Under the pieces are notes generated by a model. The model saw nothing but the letters and a program-made list of their open reading frames with translations, was not told where the DNA came from and did no database searches. From JABCZS01 sp041660525 (GTDB lineage Bacteria; Pseudomonadota; Gammaproteobacteria; JABCZS01), in assembly GCA_041660525.1 (NCBI GenBank), contig JBAZWD010000004.1, positions 107,451-171,450 on the forward strand: DNA of 64,000 nucleotides. Reading direction: 5' to 3'. The stretch's first letter is position 1. Each line of letters opens with the position of its first letter. The position numbers were made by a program, and so were the translations under genes. Shown here in pieces: positions 26,343-34,115 of this stretch.

Positions 26343-26798
26343 CTATGAAAACAATTTTTTGATTAATCCAAGACCACCCTTTAAAAAATTCCATAAATCA
26401 CTAACCTTCATATTTTTGAAATCAATCTTCCTATCTTCTTCGGGTGATTTTAGTTTCAATTTTTTAATTAAATTATTGGTTTCTAACAATGGGCATAAAA
26501 AATCTATCGCCTGCTTTTGTTGTGAAAACATCTGTTCAGCTTGTGGTGATCTATTCCAATCATTTGAGCTGTTAGCATGGGCTAGAGTTATTGCTTGTAA
26601 CTTAAATTTCTTTAAAAATTCTTCTTTAACCTCATCGTCAAAATAAGTGTACGCTATATCATCATAGAGGGTAGCTATCTGAGTACTTATATTTCTCATG
26701 TTTTCCCCATCAGTTACGTTGATCAGTATTTGCTTAAGCTTTAAGAAAAATTCATGCTTCTTATTAAAAATATCTAAATTGATTTCGTTCATGACCAT
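26343..26798 (-). CDS. Hypothetical island protein
   Basis: 151 residues, soluble and mostly helical (FNKKHEFFLKLKQIL, FDDEVKEEFLKKFKL), with no signal or membrane segment. No family was recognised. It lies between the nuclease gene and a 94-residue protein, all leftward, inside the tRNA-Trp element. A possible ribosome site AAGGGG lies before ATG 26798. Confidence 0.6.
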   Translation of the reverse strand: MVMNEINLDIFNKKHEFFLKLKQILINVTDGENMRNISTQIATLYDDIAYTYFDDEVKEEFLKKFKLQAITLAHANSSNDWNRSPQAEQMFSQQKQAIDFLCPLLETNNLIKKLKLKSPEEDRKIDFKNMKVSDLWNFLKGGLGLIKKLFS

Positions 26799-26843
26799 AA
26801 CCCCTTAAAAAATTAATTGGCCACGCTTGCCGTTCTCCGTATA

Positions 26844-26918
26844 TAATGAAGAAGGTATAGGGACGAGGCGCGGCCTTGTGCCAATTGGCTTTCCCTAGCT
26901 ACTTCTCGTGCTTCATTA
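26844..26918. other. Long imperfect hairpin, possible structured RNA
   Basis: TAATGAAG (26844-26851) pairs with CTTCATTA (26911-26918). Inside it AAGGTATAGGGA (26852-26863) largely pairs with TCCCTAGCTACTT (26892-26904). The loop is GC-rich, unlike the AT-rich flanks. It lies between two leftward island genes and could be a terminator, an attenuator or a small RNA. Confidence 0.4.
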
Positions 26919-26975
26919 GCGTCTCAATGCATGAATGGAGCACGGGAATCTTTAATAGTTCACTAAAAACATCAC

Positions 26976-27260
26976 TTAAGCCTTTTCATAAACTCCCTTT
27001 TTCCCTTCAATTTTCCTAACAAGACCCTTTTTGTTTAGATTATATAAAGTGGCGCTCACCCAGGTTCTGGTTTTCTCTAACTTATGAAGCCTGTATAAGC
27101 CAACTATTATTTCATCAAATGAAAGGGGACTCTTCAGATCAAACAAATTCAGGAGCATCATTGTTTCATCCCTGACATTCATAATCCTTAACTCGCTTTT
27201 GCAGCTTTCTGGCAAATCCTCTGTTGATTCGAGGCCAAAAATTTCATCACTCTCAATCAT
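26976..27260 (-). CDS. Small winged-helix-like protein
   Basis: 94 residues. The second half (LSFDEIIVGLYRLHKLEKTR, then WVSATLYNLNKKGLVRKIEG) has the helix-turn-helix and wing pattern of winged-helix DNA-binding proteins. It lies beside the GATATC-rich region and could regulate the island, but this is inference from pattern only. Confidence 0.55.
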   Translation of the reverse strand: MIESDEIFGLESTEDLPESCKSELRIMNVRDETMMLLNLFDLKSPLSFDEIIVGLYRLHKLEKTRTWVSATLYNLNKKGLVRKIEGKKGVYEKA

Positions 27261-27976
27261 GCCATCACCCCATATACTTCATGCTTTAATAGCCCATATT
27301 TTAAATGATCCATATGAAAATTGGAAGATATTTTTTTCTTAAGGTATTCAGTTGTGCTATCAACGATGGCTCATTAGGGCGTAGCGATAAAATTCATTAT
27401 TTAATAATTTAAATTATCTCGCATTTAATATCAAAAAATTCATTTAAATATTAACAATACAGATTATTTCCAGATTAATATTAAAAAAACTACTATTGAG
27501 CCATATTCTTTATTCAATAGTTGTCTGTCATTTAAACAAAGTCATTAAACTAAAATAAAAGCGCTCAACCGCGCCTGTGGAAGAACAGAAAACAACACAC
27601 ACCTGTCGCAACAAGGTTGCTGCGTGAATCACCCTGTAACCCAATGATTTCTATTTGTTTCTTGTATGTTTTTATAATTTTCTATTGATATCTTTTTTAT
27701 ATCAAATTGCTATCATTGAGATATCACCTAAAAATAAATTGATATCACAGCGTATAGCAATTAGATATCTTTGCTCGAAATTTTTTCTATTTTTCATACC
27801 TTTACACGTTATAGCATAATTACGTTTTAACTAAGAATTGATATCACCAAAAATAATATTTTCTTGGCTTTTTAAAAAAGTAATTCTCAAAAAAATTATT
27901 CTGCTACCGTCCATTGACGGCATTTTTTCATCTATTCTAGGCCTGAATTAACAAGGATTTTTTAAAAGGCTAAACA
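27261..27976. promoter_or_regulatory. Gene-free control region with repeated GATATC sites
   Basis: 715 bp without a gene. GATATC occurs five times between 27687 and 27845 (27687, 27720, 27741, 27764, 27840). Three are extended as GATATCAC, and two of those as GATATCACC(T)AAAAATA. Small hairpins occur at GCAAC-AAG-GTTGC and CCGTC-CATT-GACGG. It separates a leftward winged-helix gene from the rightward HTH-integrase pair, so it probably holds promoters and operators or integrase arm sites. Confidence 0.5.
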
Positions 27977-28285
27977 ATGCGAACACTGAATTTAAATGAA
28001 GCAGCGCAATACTTAAAAATTCACCCGCACACCTTGCAATCTCGCGCGAAGCGTGGACTTATCCCAGGCAGTAGAATTGGTCGACGCTGGGTTTTTCTTG
28101 AAGCCGATCTTGCTGAATATATCCGAAAAGCTTATCCTGCTCGTGAAGAAAGATTGCAAGGCTTCCACAATAAGGAGGTAATGCAATGTCAATCGTTAAA
28201 CGTGGCAACATCTACTGGGCAATCTTTACGGCACCCAATGGACAGCGAATACGCAAGTCTACTGGGTCTGCCGATAAAACGTTAG
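27977..28285 (+). CDS. MerR-like HTH protein (excisionase-type)
   Basis: 102 residues. The N-terminal HTH_17-like domain MRTLNLNEAAQYLKIHPHTL, with GLIPGSRIGRRWVF and LAEYIRKAYPA, is typical of excisionase or regulatory proteins paired with integrases. The reading frame continues 100 bp into the integrase gene, an unusually long overlap, so the final third may be non-functional tail. It is probably co-transcribed with the integrase. Confidence 0.8.
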   Translation: MRTLNLNEAAQYLKIHPHTLQSRAKRGLIPGSRIGRRWVFLEADLAEYIRKAYPAREERLQGFHNKEVMQCQSLNVATSTGQSLRHPMDSEYASLLGLPIKR

Positions 28286-29172
28286 CTCAGGAGTTTCACG
28301 ATAATTTAAAAAGTGAAATGTGGCGAATTGTTAAATTAGGTGAAAAGCCTAAGTATCTTTGGCAAGACGCTGCGAAACGCTGGATTAAAGAAATGGATCA
28401 TAAACGTACCATCAGAGAAGACAAACGTTTTTTACGTTGGTTTCATGATCATCTTTATGATAAGCGTTTGGTTGATATTGATAAGGTATTGATCAATCAG
28501 CTTATTGAGATCCGGCAAAGTGAAGGTGCTTCTAATGCAACTGTGAATCGGTATTTTACATTGCTGCGGGCAATATTAAATCGTGCAAAAAATGAATGGG
28601 AGTGGATCAAAGTCGTTCCTAAAATTAGACGACTTAAAGAGCCACCGGCTCGTGATAGAATTTTATCACCTGCTGAAATACAAAGGTTGCTTGCCGAGCT
28701 TCCCACTCATACTCGTGATATGTGTGTCTTTGCGCTGGCAACAGGGTTAAGATCATCTAATATTGCGAGAATGAAATGGTCGCAGATCAATCTTAAGCAA
28801 AGAATTGCTTGGGTTGGTGCTTTAAATGCAAAGGCAGGAAAACCTATTGGGGTACCTTTGAATGATGATGCAATGACTGTGCTTGAGAGACAAATCGGCA
28901 AGCACGATACATTCGTATTTACTTTTGAAGGTAATACCATTAAGGAGCCTAATTCAAGTGCATGGGAAAAAGCATTGAAGCGTGCAGGTATTGAAAACTT
29001 TAAATGGCATGATCTAAGACACACTTGGGCAACTCGTCATGCGGTTGAAGGCACGCCCTTACAAGCACTTAAAAAATTAGGTGGTTGGGCAAGCTGGAAA
29101 TCCATGGAAAGATATATTCATTTGTGTGTTAAAGACGTAGAAGAATATACAGAAAATGTTAAAGTCGTTTAA
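28186..29172 (+). CDS. int: Tyrosine-type site-specific integrase
   Basis: 328 residues. N-terminal SAM-like core-binding domain, catalytic domain with Arg in ATGLRSSNIARM, HDLRH in FKWHDLRHTWATR, a Trp/His-position GGWASWKSMERYIHL, and Tyr nucleophile in that last motif. A strong AAGGAGG precedes ATG 28186. It lies 91 bp from the tRNA-Trp 3' end it uses as attachment site. Confidence 0.95.
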   Translation: MSIVKRGNIYWAIFTAPNGQRIRKSTGSADKTLAQEFHDNLKSEMWRIVKLGEKPKYLWQDAAKRWIKEMDHKRTIREDKRFLRWFHDHLYDKRLVDIDKVLINQLIEIRQSEGASNATVNRYFTLLRAILNRAKNEWEWIKVVPKIRRLKEPPARDRILSPAEIQRLLAELPTHTRDMCVFALATGLRSSNIARMKWSQINLKQRIAWVGALNAKAGKPIGVPLNDDAMTVLERQIGKHDTFVFTFEGNTIKEPNSSAWEKALKRAGIENFKWHDLRHTWATRHAVEGTPLQALKKLGGWASWKSMERYIHLCVKDVEEYTENVKVV

Positions 29173-29256
29173 AGTTTTGACACGATTTTGGCACAATCTG
29201 TAATTAAAAAACTAAAAGGTATTCACTAAAACTTTATAAGCTGCTAATTTTATTAG

Positions 29257-29311
29257 CTAATCTTGGCAGGCCAGGAGGGAATCGAACCCACAACCTGCGG
29301 TTTTGGAGACC
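29257..29311 (-). repeat. attR within and beside the tRNA-Trp gene
   Basis: The 55-bp partner of attL. It includes the tRNA 3' half, so the functional tRNA has been restored by the element's own copy. The 34-bp identical core is 29278-29311. Confidence 0.88.
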
Positions 29312-29339
29312 GCCACTCTGCCAATTGAGCTACTGGCCT
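29264..29339 (-). tRNA. trnW: tRNA-Trp (CCA anticodon)
   Basis: Cloverleaf reads from AGGCCAG to CTGGCCT followed by G and encoded CCA. Anticodon loop CTCCAAA gives anticodon CCA. It lies just downstream of tuf, as in many gammaproteobacteria. The 3' half serves as attachment site for the island. One T-stem pair (T-T) is mismatched. Confidence 0.96.
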
Positions 29340-29384
29340 AAGAGAAAGGGGCGAAAGATTTTTCGCCCCTACAAACACTATCGA

Positions 29385-30581
29385 TTACTCGATAATTTTG
29401 GTTACAACACCGGCGCCTACAGTACGACCACCTTCACGAATCGCAAAGCGTAAACCATCTTCCATCGCAATCGGTGCTACCAATTTAACAACTAGTTTCA
29501 CGTTATCCCCTGGCATAACCATTTCAATACCTTCAGGTAAGGTCACTGAACCTGTTACGTCTGTCGTTCTAAAGTAAAACTGTGGACGGTAACCTGTAAA
29601 GAATGGTGTATGACGGCCGCCCTCTTCTTTGGACAGAATATAAACTTCTGCTTCGAAATGTGTATGTGGTTTAATCGTGCCAGGTGCAGCTAATACTTGG
29701 CCACGCATGACGTCTTCACGTTTCGTACCACGTAATAACACACCTACGTTATCGCCAGCTTCACCTCTGTCCAACAACTTACGGAACATCTCAACGCCCG
29801 TACAAGTCGTCTTCACAGTATCGTGAATACCTACAATCTCAATCTCTTCACCCACTTTCACAACACCGCGTTCAATACGGCCTGTTACTACAGTACCACG
29901 TCCAGAAATAGAGAACACATCTTCAATCGGCATCAAAAATGGTTTATCAGTTGCACGTTCGGGTTGTGGAATATAACTATCCAAAGCTTCAACCAATTTA
30001 AGAATCGCTGGCTCACCAATATCACTCTTATCGCCTTCAAGCGCTTTCAAAGCACTACCAATAATCACAGGTGTATCATCCCCTGGGAAATCGTAGCTGC
30101 TTAATAATTCACGTACTTCCATCTCAACCAATTCTAATAATTCTGGATCATCAACCATGTCCGCTTTGTTCAAAAACACCACAATGTAAGGTACGCCAAC
30201 TTGACGTGCCAAAAGAATGTGTTCGCGAGTTTGTGGCATTGGGCCATCTGCTGCACTCACAACTAATATCGCGCCGTCCATTTGCGCAGCACCTGTGATC
30301 ATGTTCTTTACATAATCCGCATGTCCTGGGCAGTCTACGTGTGCATAGTGACGATTTGGGCTCTCATATTCTACGTGCGCTGTTGCAATCGTGATACCAC
30401 GCGCTCTCTCTTCAGGCGCTTTATCAATTTGATCGTAGGCTTTAAATTCGCCACGGCCCATCTTCTCAGACATCACTTTTGTGATCGCCGCTGTCAATGT
30501 CGTTTTACCGTGATCGACGTGTCCGATAGTTCCTACGTTTAAATGCGGTTTGTTTCTTTCAAACGCTACTTTGGCTGACAT
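29385..30581 (-). CDS. tuf: Elongation factor Tu
   Basis: 398 residues including Met. GTPase motifs GHVDHGKT, DCPGHADY and NKADM are present, as is the effector region RGITIATAHVEY. It delivers aminoacyl-tRNA to the ribosome. Preceded by tRNA-Thr and followed by tRNA-Trp, the tufB-type arrangement. The usual secE-nusG neighbours do not follow tRNA-Trp here; the integrated element lies there instead and catabolic genes beyond it, so this region has been rearranged. Confidence 0.99.
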   Translation of the reverse strand: MSAKVAFERNKPHLNVGTIGHVDHGKTTLTAAITKVMSEKMGRGEFKAYDQIDKAPEERARGITIATAHVEYESPNRHYAHVDCPGHADYVKNMITGAAQMDGAILVVSAADGPMPQTREHILLARQVGVPYIVVFLNKADMVDDPELLELVEMEVRELLSSYDFPGDDTPVIIGSALKALEGDKSDIGEPAILKLVEALDSYIPQPERATDKPFLMPIEDVFSISGRGTVVTGRIERGVVKVGEEIEIVGIHDTVKTTCTGVEMFRKLLDRGEAGDNVGVLLRGTKREDVMRGQVLAAPGTIKPHTHFEAEVYILSKEEGGRHTPFFTGYRPQFYFRTTDVTGSVTLPEGIEMVMPGDNVKLVVKLVAPIAMEDGLRFAIREGGRTVGAGVVTKIIE

Positions 30582-30609
30582 GTTTATCTCCTAGATTTTC
30601 TCTATCATT

Positions 30610-30681
30610 AGCCCACAACTGGGATTGAACCAGTGACCTCTTCCTTACCAAGGAAGTGCTCTGCCACTGAGCTATGTGGGC
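30610..30681 (-). tRNA. trnT: tRNA-Thr (GGT anticodon)
   Basis: Cloverleaf with acceptor GCCCACA/TGTGGGC and anticodon loop TTGGTAA (anticodon GGT). CCA is not encoded. It lies just upstream of tuf. Confidence 0.95.
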
Positions 30682-30709
30682 ATAACCTTATAAACGCTAT
30701 AAAACTTTT

Positions 30710-30780
<71 letters not shown>

Positions 30781-30793
30781 ATAATATTAAAGT

Positions 30794-30875
30794 TGGAGGG
30801 GGTAGGTTTCGAACCTACGTAGGCAATGCCGGCAGATTTACAGTCTGCTCCCTTTAACCACTCGGGCACCCCTCC
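30794..30875 (-). tRNA. trnY: tRNA-Tyr (GTA anticodon)
   Basis: Acceptor GGAGGGG/CCCCTCC with a long variable arm typical of class II tRNAs. Anticodon loop CTGTAAA gives GTA. First tRNA of the Tyr-Gly-Thr-tuf transcription unit. Confidence 0.95.
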
Positions 30876-31002
30876 GTATGCAATCCGATATTCTCACGCA
30901 ATGTATAAGTGGTGTCAATATTTTTATTTTTTCTGCCCTGCAAGAAATTTCTGTACCGTCATTTTTTTCATGATAAAATGCTTGATTCAAAGGAGTAACA
31001 AT

Positions 31003-32745
31003 ATGAAAGCTGATGATAAATCAAGTGAATCGAGTTTAGAGATAGTCACAGTACCAGCAACCACTACAAATACTGGCCGAATATTAACAGAAGAAGATAA
31101 ATTACTCCTAGCTGCCACCCAGCAAGTTATACTCAATAATCCTCAAGGACTTTCAGAAGAAGAACAATTGTCACTTCTTAAAGCCATGGAGAAAATTTTA
31201 TCATTAGGCGTCCCCACCGTACTTTCCTATACTTATAGTTTATTCATGGTGGCTTTGGGAATCATGGGTGGTCGTTTAGGTAATAAAGACGATGAAGAAA
31301 CCTATCTTGGTGCAACTATCCTAGCGTCAACAACTTTACATACGGTTTTGCTACTTTCGTTGTCGCCTTTTTTTGCGTTAGCACCTCAGGTAAAAAGTCT
31401 GCAGGGCTTGGAGCAACATGCACAAGTTTCAGCGTCTTTAAAGCATGCTGTTATGCTCAGTGTTCCTGTCGGTTTCATTGCAACATTGCCTCTTCTTTTC
31501 TCAAAACAAATGCTGACGGCTTTTGGACAAAATAACGATAATGTTGAACTTGCCGCCACATTTTTAAAACCAGCATCGCTGGTAATGCCCCCTGTTATGC
31601 TACGTATATGTTTCGAACAAATGTTATTTGCTTTTGATAAGCAAGCAGATGTGATGAAAATGGCTTTAACGAGTTTTGCTATTGGATTGCCTATCACTTA
31701 TATGCTAGGTTTTGGCAAATGGGGTGCACCAAAACTCGAGTTTGAGGGCCTTGCTTATGGTTTAGTGATACAAGAATATCTAATCATAATGCTGTTTGGC
31801 TTATATCTTCATAAACATCCCGATTTGAGCTCACGAAAATTTTTTAAAGCGTTTCAGAGCTTAACTCAAGATGATTTTAAACAAATAAAATCATTATTAA
31901 AAGCAGGCATTCCCATTTCTCTCACCATACTGAGTGAAGTCGGCGCTTCTTTTGCAATGGCTGTGGGCGCAGGATTACAAGGTAAAGATGCACAAGCCGC
32001 ATACAATGTTGCTGCGCAATTTACGTTTTTTACAGCGACCGCACCCATTGCATTCGGACAAACCACTATGCAACAAGTGAGTGGCTCTATTGCAAACAAT
32101 CAACTTACAAATGCCCGCCAATTAGCGATTGCTGGCGTAGCTTCTAGTGTATTGCTGATTTCGCCCATTTGTCTTGCCATCATCATTGATCCCTCTCTTT
32201 TAGAAAAAATATTTACCAATAACGCTGAAGACTTGGATAATGATGTACATGACATGATCCAGAAATTAGCACCTGTGGTTGCAATCGGCGCAGTATTAGA
32301 TGCGATACGTTTTAATCTATTGCAGGTTTTGCGCGTGACTGAAGATGGTAATAAAGCTACATTGATTGTCAATCTGTCTTTATGGGCAGGTGTAGGTTTA
32401 GCTTATAGTCTTGGCAATTTAACCAGTTTAGAACTTTTAGGCATGGTAGCCTCTTATGAACTTTTTGGAATCGGCATGGGCGCTGCCGCTCTAGTGCCAC
32501 GTTGGCGTACAAGAATTAAAGTTTCCCATTTAGAAAACGTATACAGAAATCTTAGAAACGAATCATCCGACACCAACTCAAGCATTGATAACGGTCGGTC
32601 AACGCCGCTTCCAGAATATATCAATACTAGTAGCAGCTCTCACTCTGTAAATTCTGATATTAATCTTGATTCTACAGATTCGACTACAAGCACTTCAGAA
32701 ATAACAGCCCCTGGAAAAAAAGAGTATCGCTGCGTACTTCTTTAA
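31003..32745 (+). CDS. MATE-family transporter with Ser/Thr-rich tail ending in CVLL
   Basis: About 580 residues from ATG 31003, which has AAGGAG 7 nt upstream; a longer frame would start inside tRNA-Tyr. A hydrophilic N-terminal extension of about 60 residues is followed by some twelve hydrophobic segments of the MATE fold (drug/organic cation antiporter). A hydrophilic, Ser/Thr-rich tail of about 75 residues ends KKEYRCVLL, which fits a C-terminal CaaX prenylation box (Cys, two aliphatics, Leu). That ending is unexpected in a bacterial inner-membrane protein. The 3' end overlaps the convergent PAS/REC gene by 4 bp. Confidence 0.82.
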   Translation: MKADDKSSESSLEIVTVPATTTNTGRILTEEDKLLLAATQQVILNNPQGLSEEEQLSLLKAMEKILSLGVPTVLSYTYSLFMVALGIMGGRLGNKDDEETYLGATILASTTLHTVLLLSLSPFFALAPQVKSLQGLEQHAQVSASLKHAVMLSVPVGFIATLPLLFSKQMLTAFGQNNDNVELAATFLKPASLVMPPVMLRICFEQMLFAFDKQADVMKMALTSFAIGLPITYMLGFGKWGAPKLEFEGLAYGLVIQEYLIIMLFGLYLHKHPDLSSRKFFKAFQSLTQDDFKQIKSLLKAGIPISLTILSEVGASFAMAVGAGLQGKDAQAAYNVAAQFTFFTATAPIAFGQTTMQQVSGSIANNQLTNARQLAIAGVASSVLLISPICLAIIIDPSLLEKIFTNNAEDLDNDVHDMIQKLAPVVAIGAVLDAIRFNLLQVLRVTEDGNKATLIVNLSLWAGVGLAYSLGNLTSLELLGMVASYELFGIGMGAAALVPRWRTRIKVSHLENVYRNLRNESSDTNSSIDNGRSTPLPEYINTSSSSHSVNSDINLDSTDSTTSTSEITAPGKKEYRCVLL

Positions 32746-34115
32746 CAAGATTTTGCATGATAAGCAGTAAGTGTCGTGTCTATCTCTTTTAAAAGCAAAC
32801 GGTAAGCTTTGTCATAGGATCCCGTTTTTTCAATGAGTTGTTTTTCAAAATCTCGGGTAACGTCTTTTAACTTTAAGACTCCGCAATAACAAAGACCGCC
32901 ATGCAATTTGTGAACATGGTGTTGTACGGCTTCCCAATCTTGCTTTTTAAATGCATCTGTAATTTCTTGTTTAAATTTAGGCAACTCTTGCATTAACATA
33001 TTTAACAGTTCTTTAGCTAATTGCGTATCGCCGCCCATCGCTTGGACAACGGCAGACAAGTTAAAGACAGAATTATTTTTTGCCACTATTACTTTTATTT
33101 TTTCTAGATTCAGCGGTTTATCAATCACTTCTTGTATGCCCAGCTCCAAGTAAGCTGTTTTTATTTGTGGATCAATAGACTTTGTCATGGCCACAATAAA
33201 AGTTTGCTCTTTAGCATTTTTTCGGATCGCTTTGATAGTTTCAAGACTATTTTCATTTATTAAATCCATGTCCACTAAAATGAAATCGAAGTTTTGTTGG
33301 CTCAGCTTTTTTATTGCTTCACTTGCGGTTTGTACCGCCACCACCTCCAAACCTTCTTTTTTTAATAAATATTCAATGACTTTTCTAGAGACTAAGGTAT
33401 CCTCAATTAACAATACCTGCGAGGATTTTTGGTTGGGTTTTTTTTCCAACTTTGGATTTTTAGGCATTTTAATATCAAGGCTTTCAATAAATTTATCGAG
33501 CAAACGAAGAAGCTCATTTCCAGATTGATGAATATCTTGCGCACATGCTTGTGTTATTTTCTCTACAGAAACACGATCAATCTGATCGGACATACTAATA
33601 ATGCTTTGCAATAACATACGAATATCATGACTCATTTTCCCAATAAATTTAAATTTACTTACACTTGCAATTTCTGCTGTTTCTTTAGCATTTTTTAAAG
33701 CTTCCTCTGCTTCTTTTCTTTCGGTAATATCACTTGAAAAACCAAACACGCCTATTACTTCACCTTTATCATTGATTAGCGGACTTTTGTGCGTTAAGTA
33801 GGTTCGATTTTTTCCTCTAGCATACATGATTTCTTCTGTAACAATCGCCTCGCCCGTTTCCATGACTAAAAGATCATTTTGACGAATGGCCTCACACATT
33901 TCATCACTCCAACCCAATAGCTCACGTAGATCATAAGCGCTTTTACCGATAAATTCTTTTGACGACGGAAAACCAAACATATGAGCTTGCTCTTCATTAC
34001 AGCCAAGCACCACACCATCTGTATTCATCCAATAAATACTAACCGGGAGTTTGGCATTTAAAATATTTTCTAAATACAAATTTTGACTGTTATTGTCTTT
34101 AGCCATTTGCTCCAT
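32742..34115 (-). CDS. PAS-HisKA-REC-HPt phosphorelay protein without ATPase domain
   Basis: 457 residues. PAS domain (about 15-130), a HisKA-like helix pair with SHDIR near 165, then directly a receiver domain (VLLIEDTLVSRKV, Asp in FILVDMDL, Lys in VIDKPL) and a C-terminal HPt with HVHKLHGGLCYCG. The HATPase_c catalytic domain expected after HisKA is absent, so it cannot phosphorylate itself. It overlaps the next kinase gene by 17 bp and they are surely co-expressed. It probably takes phosphate from that partner. Confidence 0.85.
   Translation of the reverse strand: MEQMAKDNNSQNLYLENILNAKLPVSIYWMNTDGVVLGCNEEQAHMFGFPSSKEFIGKSAYDLRELLGWSDEMCEAIRQNDLLVMETGEAIVTEEIMYARGKNRTYLTHKSPLINDKGEVIGVFGFSSDITERKEAEEALKNAKETAEIASVSKFKFIGKMSHDIRMLLQSIISMSDQIDRVSVEKITQACAQDIHQSGNELLRLLDKFIESLDIKMPKNPKLEKKPNQKSSQVLLIEDTLVSRKVIEYLLKKEGLEVVAVQTASEAIKKLSQQNFDFILVDMDLINENSLETIKAIRKNAKEQTFIVAMTKSIDPQIKTAYLELGIQEVIDKPLNLEKIKVIVAKNNSVFNLSAVVQAMGGDTQLAKELLNMLMQELPKFKQEITDAFKKQDWEAVQHHVHKLHGGLCYCGVLKLKDVTRDFEKQLIEKTGSYDKAYRLLLKEIDTTLTAYHAKSC

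Larger units (their letters stand above)
24154..29311. mobile_element. Integrated element in the tRNA-Trp gene
   Basis: A 5.1-kb element bounded by two 55-bp repeats of the tRNA-Trp 3' end (24154-24208 and 29257-29311), with a tyrosine integrase directly beside the intact tRNA. Cargo from left: SDR, YhcG-type nuclease, two small hypothetical proteins, a GATATC-repeat control region, and HTH protein plus integrase. No replication or conjugation gene is visible, so it is probably a small genomic island mobilised only by its integrase. Confidence 0.85.

Noticed and set aside
30826..31002. N-terminal extension of the MATE ORF
   Set aside because: It starts inside tRNA-Tyr and has no ribosome site; ATG 31003 has a clear one.
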